This document shows, in pieces, positions 1 through 9,698 of a stretch of DNA of 64,000 bases; the first letter of the stretch is position 1; each line of letters begins with the position of its first letter. The notes beneath the pieces are model-generated. The model had not been told where the DNA came from. It saw nothing but the letters and a program-made list of their open reading frames with translations, and did not search any database. The stretch is taken from positions 124,001-188,000 of the forward strand of contig CAVOYQ010000001.1 in NCBI GenBank assembly GCA_963700705.1, written 5' to 3'. The DNA comes from JAHEFT01 sp963700705 (GTDB lineage Bacteria > Pseudomonadota > Gammaproteobacteria > Xanthomonadales > SZUA-36). Both the position numbers and the translations under genes were made by a program.

Positions 1-722
1 CCGAAATATTCCTGGATCCACGGATCCGGGTGCTTGACGAGTTCTTCAAGAGTATCAACGATGATGCCCTTGTTGACCAGCACGGCGACACGGTCGCAAA
101 CGCTGAAAAGGGTGTCTACATCGTGGGTGATCATCACTATGGTCAGGTCGAGATTGGCGTGCAGATAGCTGATCAGTTGGTCGAATTCTGTTGCGGAGAT
201 GGGGTCCAGGCCGGCCGTTGGCTCATCCAGGAACAGCAACTTGGGCTCCAGCGCCAGGGCCCGCGCCAGGGATGCGCGCTTACGCATGCCGCCCGATAGC
301 TCGTTGGGGTACTTGCCGGCGGCGTTCAGGTCCAGGCCCACCATGAAGATTTTCAGAACCGCGAGTTCCCTGCGCGTCTCAACCGGCAGGTTCGAATGCA
401 GCGCAATCGGCAGTTCAACGTTTTCCTGCACGGTCAGGCCGGAGAGCAGGGCGCCGCCCTGGAACAGGACGCCCCATTTCTTGTGCGGGCCGGGTTGATG
501 ATGCCTGATGGTGTGGCCGAGCACTTCGATGGTTCCCTCGTTCGGTCCGTGCAGGCCGAGAATGCTTTGCAGCAGTACGGACTTGCCGGTGCCGGATCCC
601 CCGACCACACCCAGTATCTCATCCCGGCGAACGTCCAGTTCGAGTTGATCGTGCACGACCTGGGAACCGAAGCGGTTGACCAGGCCGCGAATGCGGATGA
701 CGTGTTCAAATTCAGGCGGCAT
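1..722 (-). CDS. MlaF-like ABC transporter ATP-binding protein, cut by left edge
   Basis: ATPase of an Mla/Mkl-type phospholipid transporter, acting on the cytoplasmic face of the inner membrane with the permease encoded just upstream. Reading the minus strand from the ATG at 722 gives about 240 residues with Walker A GGSGTGKS (about residues 41-48), signature LSGGMRKRASLARAL (about 143-157), Walker B LLFLDEPTAGLD and switch His in MITHD. LSGGMRKR is typical of MlaF rather than generic importers. The frame is open to base 1, so only the last few dozen residues are missing. Start and the permease stop overlap as TGATG, which implies translational coupling. The MlaD and other partners would lie to the left, outside the window. 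Confidence 0.9.
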   Translation of the reverse strand, partial: MPPEFEHVIRIRGLVNRFGSQVVHDQLELDVRRDEILGVVGGSGTGKSVLLQSILGLHGPNEGTIEVLGHTIRHHQPGPHKKWGVLFQGGALLSGLTVQENVELPIALHSNLPVETRRELAVLKIFMVGLDLNAAGKYPNELSGGMRKRASLARALALEPKLLFLDEPTAGLDPISATEFDQLISYLHANLDLTIVMITHDVDTLFSVCDRVAVLVNKGIIVDTLEELVKHPDPWIQEYF

Positions 723-1840
723 CAGAATCCGATCCTCGCGTAGATCACCGTGAATATCGAGTCGGCGACGATGATCAGGAAGATTGACTGCACCACCGCA
801 ACGGTAGTCAGGCGACCCAGTTCTTCAGCCGACCCCTTGACCTGCATTCCTCGCAGGGTTCCGGTGACCGCGATCAGGAAGGCAAAAACCGGCGCCTTGC
901 TCAGGCCAACCAGCACATCGTTGACCTGGATTGCGCAGGCCAGGCGTTCGGTGAATGAAAACCAGTTGATGTCGAGAACGGTCGCGCCGATGAATGCGCC
1001 GCCCAGCAGCCCGGCAATATTCGCAAAAACCGTGAGAAAGGGCATGGCGATCATCAGCCCCACCACCCTGGGGATGACCAGTATCTCGTTGGGGTTGAGT
1101 CCCAGGACGCGCAGTGCGTCCACTTCCTCGGTCAATTTCATCGTGCCGATCGCCGCGGCAAATGCCGACCCGGAACGTCCGGCCACCATGATGGCCGCCA
1201 GCAGCACGCCCAGTTCGCGGAATATCGCGTTGGCGACCAGGTCCACCATGAAAATATTGGCGCCAAATTGTTCCAGTTGCCGGGCGCTCTGGAAAGCCAG
1301 GACCACGCCCATCAGGAAACAGACAACCATCACGATCGGAATCGCTGCGACTCCGGTGGCGTGAACCTGCCGGATGATTTCGCCGATGACCAGCCGCGAC
1401 GGTCGCTTGACGCCGTCCAGGACAGCGCGGGCGATGAACCCGACGGAATCCACGGCATCAATCGTGTTGGAACCTATTTTCCGGATACCCTCATAAACCC
1501 AGTGATTGGGCTTCGGGTCGTAAAAACCGGGTACGTATTCCTTTTGCGCGGCGATATCGATGATGTGCTGAAGGAACTTGAAGTGGGCCGCCTGGAATCC
1601 TTCGAACCGGGTTTTTATCCCGATGTCTTCGAAGTCCATCGACTTTTCGTACAATACCCAGGCGCCGGCAAGGTCCAGCTCTTCGATGCCGCCGCATGAA
1701 AATTGCAACTCGGTTACGTTGCCCGGCTCGATCTCGTCAAGGGCTGCCTGCAGTTCGTTCAGGTTGGCGAATGTCCAATTGTTTGCGAGGCTGATCTGCA
1801 TCAACCCGTCCTGTTTATTTTCTGTCAGGAAATTCGCCAT
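722..1840 (-). CDS. MlaE-family phospholipid transporter permease with N-terminal STAS domain
   Basis: Inner-membrane permease of the Mla lipid-asymmetry system. The protein has 372 residues, about 110 more than E. coli MlaE. Residues 1-100 look like a STAS (MlaB-like) domain, and residues from about 125 on are the MlaE permease with the conserved stretch around GRSGSAFAAAIGTMKLTEEVDAL. In E. coli MlaB is a separate STAS protein bound to MlaF; here it is fused to the permease, so no separate mlaB is expected. It is the first gene of the operon with the ATPase that follows by a TGATG overlap. Fused STAS-MlaE proteins are known in many proteobacteria, so the fusion is a family variant. Confidence 0.9.
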   Translation of the reverse strand: MANFLTENKQDGLMQISLANNWTFANLNELQAALDEIEPGNVTELQFSCGGIEELDLAGAWVLYEKSMDFEDIGIKTRFEGFQAAHFKFLQHIIDIAAQKEYVPGFYDPKPNHWVYEGIRKIGSNTIDAVDSVGFIARAVLDGVKRPSRLVIGEIIRQVHATGVAAIPIVMVVCFLMGVVLAFQSARQLEQFGANIFMVDLVANAIFRELGVLLAAIMVAGRSGSAFAAAIGTMKLTEEVDALRVLGLNPNEILVIPRVVGLMIAMPFLTVFANIAGLLGGAFIGATVLDINWFSFTERLACAIQVNDVLVGLSKAPVFAFLIAVTGTLRGMQVKGSAEELGRLTTVAVVQSIFLIIVADSIFTVIYARIGF

Positions 1841-1930
1841 TCGTAAGAGTCTAGCAAAATTGAAAATTATTGCGTGGGTTTAAAGAGCCGCTCAACAGAA
1901 ACCCGCCACGCAGGTTTGATCAGGGGTTCC

Positions 1931-2362
1931 TCAGTCCAGATCGATTTCTATTACCACCTCTGAATCCGTGACGGAAAATTTGACTTCGTCAAAATCAGGC
2001 CGGCCGAACCACGGCCGCACCTGGTTGGAATAGGCGAAGTCTTCGCCGCCAAAATCGAGAAAGCCGAGATCCAGTTGACCGTTGTCGTTGGCGTCATGAA
2101 CGACGACCACGGCATAGTCACCTTCCGGCAAGGCGGCGAACCGGGTCGTGAAACTGCCATCTTCGTCGGCTTTTCCCGACTGCTGGAGGTAAGGCGTAAC
2201 CAGGAACGATTCGGCGGAATTGAACAGGCTGACTTCAACCGTCCCGGAAACCGGAGAAACGTGGGTCACGTGAACCTGCACCCCCGGGAGTTCCGCCATC
2301 AGGATTGCGGGGTTGAGCATTGCCAGGAAAACTGCCACGCGGGCCATGGGGATGTACTTCAT
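1931..2362 (-). CDS. DUF2141 secreted protein
   Basis: A 143-residue protein with a signal peptide (residues 1-23, ending near ILMAELPG) and a single DUF2141 domain. The domain is recognised from the pattern of beta-strands with SLFNSAESFL, the LPEGDYAVVVVHDANDNGQLD core and a C-terminal KFSV strand. The family is thought to be an extracytoplasmic immunoglobulin-like fold of unknown role; the acidic DANDNGQLD loop could bind Ca2+, which is inference. It is separated by 50 bases from the deoxynucleoside kinase gene on the same strand and may be co-transcribed with it. No function can be given. Confidence 0.8.
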   Translation of the reverse strand: MKYIPMARVAVFLAMLNPAILMAELPGVQVHVTHVSPVSGTVEVSLFNSAESFLVTPYLQQSGKADEDGSFTTRFAALPEGDYAVVVVHDANDNGQLDLGFLDFGGEDFAYSNQVRPWFGRPDFDEVKFSVTDSEVVIEIDLD

Positions 2363-2412
2363 TTTTTATTCCTCGGTTAATTCAAACTTTGCGGTTTTGA
2401 CGGATTGAGTGC

Positions 2413-3054
2413 TCAGTGACCATTGCGTTTCAGCGCTGAAGGCAGAAGCCTTTCAATCCGCGCCCTGACATCCTGCCGGTCGACGAGGTCGGACACGAAA
2501 TCCAGTTTCCCGGTATCCAGAACCAGCACTTCGCTCAGCGTATAGTCGGCAATCCAGGATTCGTAAAGGCGATCCAGGCGTTTCAGATAGGACAGGGGAA
2601 TGTCCTGCTCCATCCGGCGCCCACGCAGGCGAATACGCTTTCTGAGGGTGCGCATCGGGCAGTGCAAGTATATCATCAGGTCCGGCGGCCGGATCGCACG
2701 CAGGATGTTCTGGTAGAACGCCCAGTAGGTCTGCCAGTCCCGCTTGTCGATCTTGCGCATCTGGTGCAGGGCGGTCGCAAAAATTTCCGCATCCTCAAAA
2801 ATGGTCCGGTCCTGGATGACCACGCCTGGCGTGCGGTCGGCTTCCTGGTGAATCCGGAACTTGTTGCTCAAAAAGAACAGTTGCGACTGGAAAGCCCAGC
2901 GCTTCATATCCAGGTAGAAATCCGGCAGGTAGGGGTTTTCATCGTTGGGTTCATAAAAAGGCGAAACGTCATAAGTGCGGGTCAGAAAGTCGACGAGTGT
3001 TGATTTTCCCACACCGATGTTTCCAGCGATGGCTATGAATTTACGTTCGCTCAT
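2413..3054 (-). CDS. Deoxynucleoside kinase (dCK/dGK/TK2 family)
   Basis: Phosphorylates a deoxynucleoside at the 5' position with ATP, a salvage step in the cytoplasm. The 213-residue product has the P-loop GNIGVGKST at about residues 11-19, a QDRTIFED motif in the position of the family's DRS catalytic stretch (about 80-87), and an Arg-rich LID, RIRLRGRRMEQ (about 140-150). Length and motif order match bacterial dAK/dGK-like kinases. The substrate base cannot be told from sequence. It is transcribed divergently from the TPR gene at 3102 with only 47 bases between starts. Confidence 0.9.
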   Translation of the reverse strand: MSERKFIAIAGNIGVGKSTLVDFLTRTYDVSPFYEPNDENPYLPDFYLDMKRWAFQSQLFFLSNKFRIHQEADRTPGVVIQDRTIFEDAEIFATALHQMRKIDKRDWQTYWAFYQNILRAIRPPDLMIYLHCPMRTLRKRIRLRGRRMEQDIPLSYLKRLDRLYESWIADYTLSEVLVLDTGKLDFVSDLVDRQDVRARIERLLPSALKRNGH

Positions 3055-3101
3055 GACTGAATTGATGGTCCGGCGGTAAAAAAAATCATTATACTTTCGC
3101 C

Positions 3102-4778
3102 ATGAAAGTCCGATGGCACTATTTTTCCTTCGCAGCCTTCCTCTCCGCCTGGCTCCTCCTGCTTCCCGGCTCCGTCTGCTCCCACGAGGGTGAGGATCAC
3201 CCCCAGGAAGCGCAGCAGTCCGCGGGCAGGGTGCTGGGCAGTATCAGTTTTCCAACAACGACCGGGTCGGCGGAAGCCCAGCAGGCATTTATTGACGGAA
3301 TGCTCCTGTTGCACCTGTTTGAGTATGAGTTTGCCAGGGACGAGTTTCTGAAAGCGCAGGCATTGGACCCTGATTTTGCGATGGCCTACTGGGGGGAGGC
3401 GATGACGTGGAATCACCCCATTTGGGATCGGCAGGATTTGCCGGCCGGCCGCGCCGCCCTGTTAAAGCTGGGGGCGACTCCCGAAGAACGGATAACCCGG
3501 ACACCCGCGGCGCGGGAGCAGGGTTTTCTTGCGGCGGTGGAATTACTCTACGGCGCCGGCACCAAGGCGCAGCGCGACCTGGCCTACATGCGCGCGATGG
3601 AGCAGTTGGCCGCACGCTATCCGGATGACCACGAAATCCAGCTGTTTTATGCGCTGTCACTGTTCGGCGTGTCGGCGGGGGTTCGCGACACGGCAACCTA
3701 CATGCTGTGCACCGCACTGGCCCAGGACGTGTTCAGCGAAAACCCGAATCACCCGGGCGCCGCCCATTACCTGATTCATGGCGTGGATGATCCCGTTCAT
3801 GCGGTGCTGGGACTCAAAGCCGCGCGCGCACTGGCCGTAATGGCGCCTGATGCAGGCCATTCACAACACATGACATCCCATATCTTCCTGGCCCTGGGTA
3901 TGTGGGACGACGTGGTCCGGGCGAATGAAGCAGCGATCCGGGTGCAAAACGCCATGCGCGAGGAAAAGGGCATGCCGTCGCGCCATTGGGGGCATTACAA
4001 CCAGTGGCTGCAGTACGGGTATCTTCAACAGGGCCGCTACCAGGAAGCGCTGGACTTGCTGCAGGCCGCTTACGGTGAGGCCAGGACCGACGGAAAATCC
4101 CCGGTCGACCGCATGGACCTCGATCCGGATGGTTCGCTGGTCGGTTCGGTCGTTTCGATGTGGGCGCGCTACATCATTGAAACCCGGCAATGGGACAGCG
4201 ATGTGGCTGCCTGGTCTTTCAACAGCGGCGACGCTTTCGACCCGAACCTGAACATCTTTTTCATTCGTGCGATGAACGCCGCCTACTCGGGGCTTGCAGC
4301 CCAGGCCGATCAGTACATCGAGCAGTTCAGAACACTCCGGCTCGAGCTGGAAACCCTGATTTCGCGGCAGGAGGAACAGGCGCCTGCCGACCTGCTGTAC
4401 CTGCAACGCCTTGCGGTCATGGAATTGGAACTGCAGGCCGCGAGAGAATACGCCAGGGGAGAATCGGCACAGGCGGCGCGCCTGGCCGGTGAAGCGGCGC
4501 AGTTGGAAGGAGAGATGCCTTTTTCTTTTGGCCCGCCTTTCGTCGACCTCCCCGCGGCCGAATACCTGGGTGATGTCCTGATGCAGTCCCGCAAGTATGC
4601 CGATGCTGTCACCGCTTACGAATTGCAGCTGCAGCGCACACGGCAGAAATCCCGTTCGCTGCTTGGCCTGGCAACGGCGTTTCAGGGACTCGGGAAAGAG
4701 GCGGATGCAGCCTACACGCAGGCAAAACTGGACCGGATCTGGTCGGGCGCCGACGAGGCGGTCAAGAAGCAGCAATAA
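3102..4778 (+). CDS. Secreted tetratricopeptide-repeat protein
   Basis: A 558-residue exported protein. Residues 1-27 are a signal peptide (basic start, hydrophobic core rich in Leu, cleavage near CSHEG). The mature part is made of helical TPR-like units. A central His-rich segment, HPGAAHYLIHGVDDPVHA followed by GHSQHMTSHIFLALGMWDD, is a known conserved feature of this uncharacterised TPR group and could form a metal or ligand site (inference). The start ATG at 3102 is preceded at 3090-3095 by TATACT, which would place transcription start almost on the ATG. Function unknown. Confidence 0.75.
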   Translation: MKVRWHYFSFAAFLSAWLLLLPGSVCSHEGEDHPQEAQQSAGRVLGSISFPTTTGSAEAQQAFIDGMLLLHLFEYEFARDEFLKAQALDPDFAMAYWGEAMTWNHPIWDRQDLPAGRAALLKLGATPEERITRTPAAREQGFLAAVELLYGAGTKAQRDLAYMRAMEQLAARYPDDHEIQLFYALSLFGVSAGVRDTATYMLCTALAQDVFSENPNHPGAAHYLIHGVDDPVHAVLGLKAARALAVMAPDAGHSQHMTSHIFLALGMWDDVVRANEAAIRVQNAMREEKGMPSRHWGHYNQWLQYGYLQQGRYQEALDLLQAAYGEARTDGKSPVDRMDLDPDGSLVGSVVSMWARYIIETRQWDSDVAAWSFNSGDAFDPNLNIFFIRAMNAAYSGLAAQADQYIEQFRTLRLELETLISRQEEQAPADLLYLQRLAVMELELQAAREYARGESAQAARLAGEAAQLEGEMPFSFGPPFVDLPAAEYLGDVLMQSRKYADAVTAYELQLQRTRQKSRSLLGLATAFQGLGKEADAAYTQAKLDRIWSGADEAVKKQQ

Positions 4779-4880
4779 CTCACTGAGGTGCGGGTCTGAT
4801 GTCCACGCCAAAAAAAACGATGCGCCGTTCCACCCGGGGACTGTTGGTATTACTGACGATGCCGCACTCCCTGCCCGAAC

Positions 4881-6526
4881 TCAAGGCCGCGCCGGCAAAT
4901 CTATGACAACCGGCCCGTCGAGCGCCCGTAATACCTTGTTGTCCAGATTGTATATATCTCTATAAAACATAACGTTACCATCTGTATCTATACTGGCCGT
5001 CAGGTAGATGATGACCACCGGTACGGGTTTGTCCAGGTAGATTCTCTGGGTGATTCCGGAATCGACGATGGACTGCAGGTCGGATGCCTGGAGCGCATCG
5101 TTGTGCAGCAGTAACTCGGCCAGTTTCAGCGGATTCTCAATGCGGATGCATCCCGAGGAAAACGCCCGTTCGGGCTTGTTGAACAGTTCCCTGTGCGGCG
5201 TGTCGTGCAGGAAAACCGAGTGCTTGTTGGGGAAGATGAACTTCAGCCTGCCCAGCGCATTTTCAGGGCCCGGATCCTGACGCAGCGTGTACGGAATCCC
5301 GACCCTGTACTGGTTCCAGTCCACCTTCAGCGGGTCAACGAAATTCCCGTTGCTGTCGATCACCCGGATGTTTTTGGCGGCGAGGTAACCAGGGTCCCGT
5401 TTTATCGCCGGAAGCGTGTCGTTCCGAAGTATGGTCGGCGGTATCGTCCAGGTTGGATTGAATTCGATGTACTGCATGTCGCCGCGAAAAATCGGGGTGC
5501 GGCGATAGTCTTTTCCCACCATCGCCCTGGTCGACCATTCCATTTCGCCGTCCCGGAAAAGGAAAGCCTTGAAACTCGCGATGTTCACCACGACAAAAGT
5601 CTGCGTGGCCTCCTGGTTGACCCAGCGCAGCCGCTCGAGTGAAACACGCAGCTGGTCAATCCTGGTTTCGATCGGTACATTCATCGCGGCAATGGTCTGC
5701 CGGCCGACGATGCCATCGTCATCGAGCCCATGGCGGTACTGAAACGTGGAAACGCCGGCTTTCAGATGCTTCATCAAATTCGGTGGAGCTGATGCTGACG
5801 TCGCGCGGGAAGCTCACCGGTTACCTCAAGCCGTGCCCGGATCGCCGCCACCCGCGGGTCGATATCACCCAGCCTCAGGGTGGGTCCTTCCGGAACGTTT
5901 GCCCAGCCGCCTGCAGCAGCAATTTGCCGGTATTGGCGCAACCAATGCTGCAGGCCCGTGTAGTAGGGGCCGGAGGGTGCAACAAGATCGATATACTCCT
6001 GCAAAGAGGGTGCTTCCAGGATTTCGCGCAAGGTTTCGCCGGGCGGCTGGTTTCGAAAGGTTTCTCTTTTATAGTTGATGTCCGGGTCCAGCGTGCTTGG
6101 CTTGATTTTCCCAAGTCGCCGGTGGTAAGCGTAGCGAAGCAGGCTTTCCGTCAGCATGAGGTCGGATTCGGCTGCGATCATGGCTGCCGGGTCACGCTCC
6201 CGTTCATCCAGTATCCGGCGCAAAGCGACGATGTTGTAGTCGTCCGGGAGCAGGCCGTGATCCGGCGCTTCCTCGATCAGCGAAAGCAACTTCCGGATGT
6301 TTCGTGAATCAGTCCAGAAAGGCTTGAAGTTATTGTCCTGGTAGACCTGCCGGACGACATCCTCGGCCAGGATGTCCTCGCCATCGATGGCCAGGCTGTT
6401 CGCTTCGAGCAGAATTCTGATCCCGGTTTGAATGGCTCCCGGATCGCCCAGGGGTATGTTTTCCGCCGAGGCAGCAGAACCGTAACAGGCGATACAGACC
6501 AGTATGATCCTGCAGAGGGTTTGCAT
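4881..6526 (-). CDS. YcbB-type L,D-transpeptidase, frameshifted
   Basis: Periplasmic L,D-transpeptidase that would form 3-3 cross-links in peptidoglycan. The start at 6526 gives a signal peptide (MQTLCRIILVCIACYGSAA). The N-terminal part (6526 to about 5805) carries the YcbB N-terminal and scaffold regions; the C-terminal part (below about 5767) carries a peptidoglycan-binding repeat (FQYRHGLDDDGIVG) and the YkuD catalytic domain with the HDTPH and FSSGCIRIENP motif, the Cys being the nucleophile. Frames change twice: the stretch at about 5805-5767 reads RDVSISSTEFDEA in a third frame, which links the two halves sensibly. Two one-base indels are therefore needed, most likely sequence errors. 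Total length of about 545 residues fits the family. Confidence 0.8.
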
Positions 6527-6645
6527 GCGATGGACTTCCCGGGAAACTATTCGTATTGACGAAACATGATTGCAGGTGATTATCACACGAGCGCGAACCA
6601 ACCAAAAATGCAATTTTTTGCCGGGATTGTTGTCCATTCAGAACA

Positions 6646-6677
6646 TTGTGAAAGCCGTTTGCATGATCCGCTATAAT
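6646..6677 (+). promoter_or_regulatory. Possible sigma-70 promoter of the 6767 gene
   Basis: TATAAT at 6672-6677 with TTGTGA at 6646-6651. The spacer of 20 bases is longer than the optimum, so the -35 assignment is weak while the -10 is a perfect consensus. It lies about 90 bases before the ATG at 6767 in the 240-base gene-free stretch 6527-6766, in which nothing else was recognised. Confidence 0.35.
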
Positions 6678-6766
6678 GGACGGGTATGCCACACGTCTGA
6701 ACAGAGATGGTTTTTCAGGGTTTTTTACCTGGCCCAACGGACAATAATCGAACAAGGGAAGAAAAC

Positions 6767-8031
6767 ATGAGCTTTCGTATTGCGCTTAGAGGTCTGCTGT
6801 ATTTATGCCTGTTTTTGCCTGCAGCTGCGTTTGCAGGCACTGCAGTGCTTTCAGGGTCTTTCGACGGCTCGGAAATGAAAACAGCTCCACTACCCGGTAC
6901 CTGCGGCGGGACAGATCCACTGGGGTACCAGCAGGCAGGTTCCTTCCAGGTGTCCGTCAGCGGTCCGTATACGATTTCGGATGCATACAACATCATCGGT
7001 GTGGATGTCAGCGCACTGATCTACAGCGGCAGTTTCAATGTGAATGCCCCTTTGGCCAACCTGGTTACCGTGGATGGGGTCGATGTGGCTGCCGAAGTCA
7101 ATCTCAACGCCGGCACGAACTACATTCTGGTCGTTCAGCAATGGTGCACAAACCCGGAACGGGTGTGGGTCAATCGGCAGGGGGCGTGGGCTGTCGCATT
7201 GTCCGGTCCCGGACGAGTCACTTCGGGCCTCAAGGTCAGCGGTACCGGAAATGACCAGTGGAAGTTTTACCGCCAGCGACCCGATCGCAGACACCATCTG
7301 CGGAAATTCGCAGTACCAGCAGTCAGGACCCGTGCAGGTTTCCACCAGCGGCACCTATTACTACGCGGATTTATCCCTCGATTACGCGGTCGATATGTGC
7401 CTGCAGATCTTTACGGCACCGTTCAATCCCGCCAACCCGGAAGCCAACCGGATTTTCGAGGAAGATGATTATGGCTCCGTGGACCTGGAGGCCGGTAAAG
7501 ACTACTACTTTGTCACCCAGCCGCTGGATGAGGCTGCAGAAGGTGAGTTTTTCTACATGTTCGCGCCGTCTGCGCCATTCGACATCACTTTCGCGATGGC
7601 CGGCAGCTGGTATTTTCCCGACACCACGGGCCAGGGATTTCTGATCGATGTATTTGACTACCGCGAACCTGATGTTTCTGGCCTGGTTCACCTATGACCT
7701 GGAACGGCCATCAAGCGGCGCATCCGGCCATGATCGGTGATCCGGGTCACCGCTGGATGACCGCGGTCGGGCCGTTCCAGGGGAATACAGCGAAATCTGA
7801 ATATCACCTGGAGTTCCGGGATGATTTTCGATTCGGAGTCACCCCCGGTCAGTAACACTAACGACGGTACGATGACGGTTGAGTTCTACGACTGTTACTA
7901 CCGGCCTGGTCAGCTACAACCTGGGCGCCGGTGGCCCGGTCGGCCAGGTGCCCATTGAACGGATCGTGAATGACGCCGTGCCGTTCTGCGAATCCATGAC
8001 ACGGGGGCCTGACAACCCGGGTCCGCTGTAG
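6767..8031 (+). pseudogene. Secreted protein of unknown function with several frame changes
   Basis: An exported protein of about 420 residues if repaired. The ATG at 6767 follows a GGGAAG ribosome site and starts a signal peptide (MSFRIALRGLLYLCLFLPAA). Two similar N-terminal units each begin near a CGG/CGNSQYQQSG-like stretch with ADLSLDYAVDMCLQIF-type beta strands, as in pre-peptidase-like domains. The C-terminal part holds the stretch AGSWYFPDTTGQGFLIDVF, MFLAWFTYDLERP, IGDPGHRWMTAVGPFQGNTA and VPIERIV, a set of motifs that recurs at the C-termini of secreted gammaproteobacterial proteins of no known role. Coding passes between frames near 7250, 7670, 7730, 7815 and 7900. The last frame ends at the TAG at 8029-8031. 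Confidence 0.6.
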
Positions 8032-8088
8032 CTCAGTGAAAAGCGATTGTTTGACCGGGTCCGAGGGCATTCCGGCGAACGGAATGCT

Positions 8089-8450
8089 TCAGTCCTTTTT
8101 TTCAGGATCTCCGCCAGGTTTGCAAACGGATTGTGCGTTGCGGCGCTTGCTTTGCTGTTCTCGGCGCTGCCGGCGGCATAGTCCGAGTCCAGATAGTGCG
8201 AATGCTCACGGTCATGGCAATAGAGGCATAGCAGTTCCCAGTTGCTTCCGTCGAGCGGATTGTTGTCGTGGTCGTGGTCCCGGTGGTGAACCGTCAGTTC
8301 ACGCAGGTTTTCGCGATTGAACTCACGGGCGCACCGGCCGCATACCCAGGGATACATTTTCAGCGCCCTTTCGCGGTAGGAATCCTGCCGCGCCGCCCGT
8401 TCCCGGTGGGCCTGCGCTACGACCTGGTCGAGTTTGTCCGGTTTCTTCAT
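8089..8450 (-). CDS. yajD: YajD-type HNH nuclease-like protein
   Basis: About 120 residues, closely resembling E. coli YajD: YPWVCGRCAREF, LRELTVHHRDHDHDNNP and NWELLCLYCHDREH form a zinc-bound HNH fold with two CxxC pairs. The cellular role of YajD is not known. As sequenced the frame runs on to 7914, through sequence antisense to the neighbouring gene. That extension is rejected, because adding one A to the seven-A run (complement of 8096-8102) gives the ending LKKKD and a stop at 8089, matching the lysine-rich end of YajD. It converges on the secreted-protein gene. Confidence 0.85.
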
Positions 8451-8463
8451 TCCATTGGCGCCT

Positions 8464-8679
8464 TCAGTCCGGGTTGTTGTCCTGTTCTTTTCGTTTTTGC
8501 TCGTATTCCGCGTAGCTCATATTTGTCCGTTCCATGCATTCACGGTACTGGGCCTGGTTTGCGGATTTGGCGCATTCGTTCCTGGCATTCTGTTGCAGTC
8601 CATCGTAGGTCTGTCGAGCGCTGCAATTGGCCAACACGATGGAAAACAGCGCGGAAATGATTATCTTTGACGCGTTCAT
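8464..8679 (-). CDS. Small lipoprotein, function unknown
   Basis: A 71-residue protein with a lipoprotein signal: hydrophobic segment ISALFSIVLANC with the lipobox VLANC, Cys at residue 19. The mature part of about 52 residues is hydrophilic, with two further Cys (NECAKSANQAQYRECMERT) that could form a disulfide in the periplasm. It starts 13 bases after... that is, lies directly upstream of the yajD-like gene on the same strand (14-base gap) and is probably co-transcribed. No family function can be assigned. Confidence 0.65.
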   Translation of the reverse strand: MNASKIIISALFSIVLANCSARQTYDGLQQNARNECAKSANQAQYRECMERTNMSYAEYEQKRKEQDNNPD

Positions 8680-8762
8680 GGTTCTGCCTTCTCTTCACAT
8701 GAAATGTTATTGTCCTTACACGGGTCTAATTATGCATCTTTGTACCGTGGAGTGAACAAGCA

Positions 8763-9698
8763 ATGAATCGAATCCGATCCTGGGAGATAACCAGCGAGTC
8801 CAATTACCGGAACCGCCGCCAGTTTATCCGCGACGCCGGCCTGGCGATCGGCGGCGGGGTGCTTGCCGCGGCGCTGCCACTGAACGCGGTTGCGCAAGGA
8901 CGCGAACTGGTGACGGTGGCAGGCCCGTTCAGCACGGAAGAAACACCCAATAGCTGGGAAGACGTGACCACCTACAATAATTTTTATGAATTCGGTACCG
9001 GAAAGGAAGACCCGTACCGGAACGCCGGCGACTTTGTGACCGCGCCGTGGACGGTAAAAATTTCGGGCGAATGCGACAAGCCGGGCGAGTATGCCCTCGA
9101 GGATATCGTTGGGCCCCATACCCTCCAGGACCGGGTCTACCGTCACCGCTGCGTCGAAGCCTGGTCCATGGTCATACCCTGGGTCGGGTTCCCGCTGGCA
9201 GACCTGCTGGCTCGTTTTCAGCCAAACTCGAATGCGCAGTTCGTCCGCTTCAAAACACTGTACGATCCGAAACAGATGCCGGGACAGAGGAGGGCGGTCC
9301 TGGACTGGCCGTACCAGGAAGGGCTTACCATTGCCGAGGCGATGAACCCGCTGACCCTGATGGTCGTCGGGGTTTATGGCAAGGAACTCCCCAACCAGAA
9401 CGGCGCGCCGTTGCGCCTGGTGGTGCCGTGGAAGTACGGCTTCAAGGGCATCAAATCGATCGTTGAGATCGAATTCACCCGGCGTCAGCCGGAGACCTCC
9501 TGGGAACAGGCTGCGCCGCGGGAATACGGTTTTTACGCCAACGTGAATCCGGAAGTCGATCATCCCCGCTGGAGCCAGGCGCGCGAACGCAGGATCGGTG
9601 GCGGCCTGTTTGCCGAGAAGCAGCCGACCCTGATGTTCAACGGTTACGCTGATGAAGTGGCAGCAACTCTATACGCCGGCCTTGACCTGCGCAAGTGA
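8763..9698 (+). CDS. msrP: Periplasmic methionine sulfoxide reductase catalytic subunit MsrP
   Basis: Molybdopterin enzyme that repairs oxidised methionine in periplasmic proteins, receiving electrons from MsrQ. The 311-residue product has a Tat signal (RRQFI at residues 18-22, then a hydrophobic stretch to NAVAQG), and the sulfite-oxidase-fold core with the Mo-ligand Cys in VYRHRCVEAWSMVIPW (Cys about 130). The C-terminal half contains the expected RLVVPWKYGFKGIKSIVEIEF segment. Its TGA overlaps the GTG start of msrQ, a normal msrPQ operon. Confidence 0.96.
   Translation: MNRIRSWEITSESNYRNRRQFIRDAGLAIGGGVLAAALPLNAVAQGRELVTVAGPFSTEETPNSWEDVTTYNNFYEFGTGKEDPYRNAGDFVTAPWTVKISGECDKPGEYALEDIVGPHTLQDRVYRHRCVEAWSMVIPWVGFPLADLLARFQPNSNAQFVRFKTLYDPKQMPGQRRAVLDWPYQEGLTIAEAMNPLTLMVVGVYGKELPNQNGAPLRLVVPWKYGFKGIKSIVEIEFTRRQPETSWEQAAPREYGFYANVNPEVDHPRWSQARERRIGGGLFAEKQPTLMFNGYADEVAATLYAGLDLRK

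Noticed and set aside
3090..3095. TATACT as -10 of a leaderless TPR mRNA
   Set aside because: No -35 at proper distance could be found, so not listed as a promoter.
4799..4903. 34-residue frame with a hydrophobic, signal-like segment after the TPR gene
   Set aside because: No domain, overlaps the end of the transpeptidase gene and has no clear ribosome site; may be a remnant at most.
7914..8088. C-terminal extension of the YajD-type protein
   Set aside because: It is antisense to the C-terminal coding part of the neighbouring secreted protein and disappears when the A run at 8096-8102 is lengthened by one.
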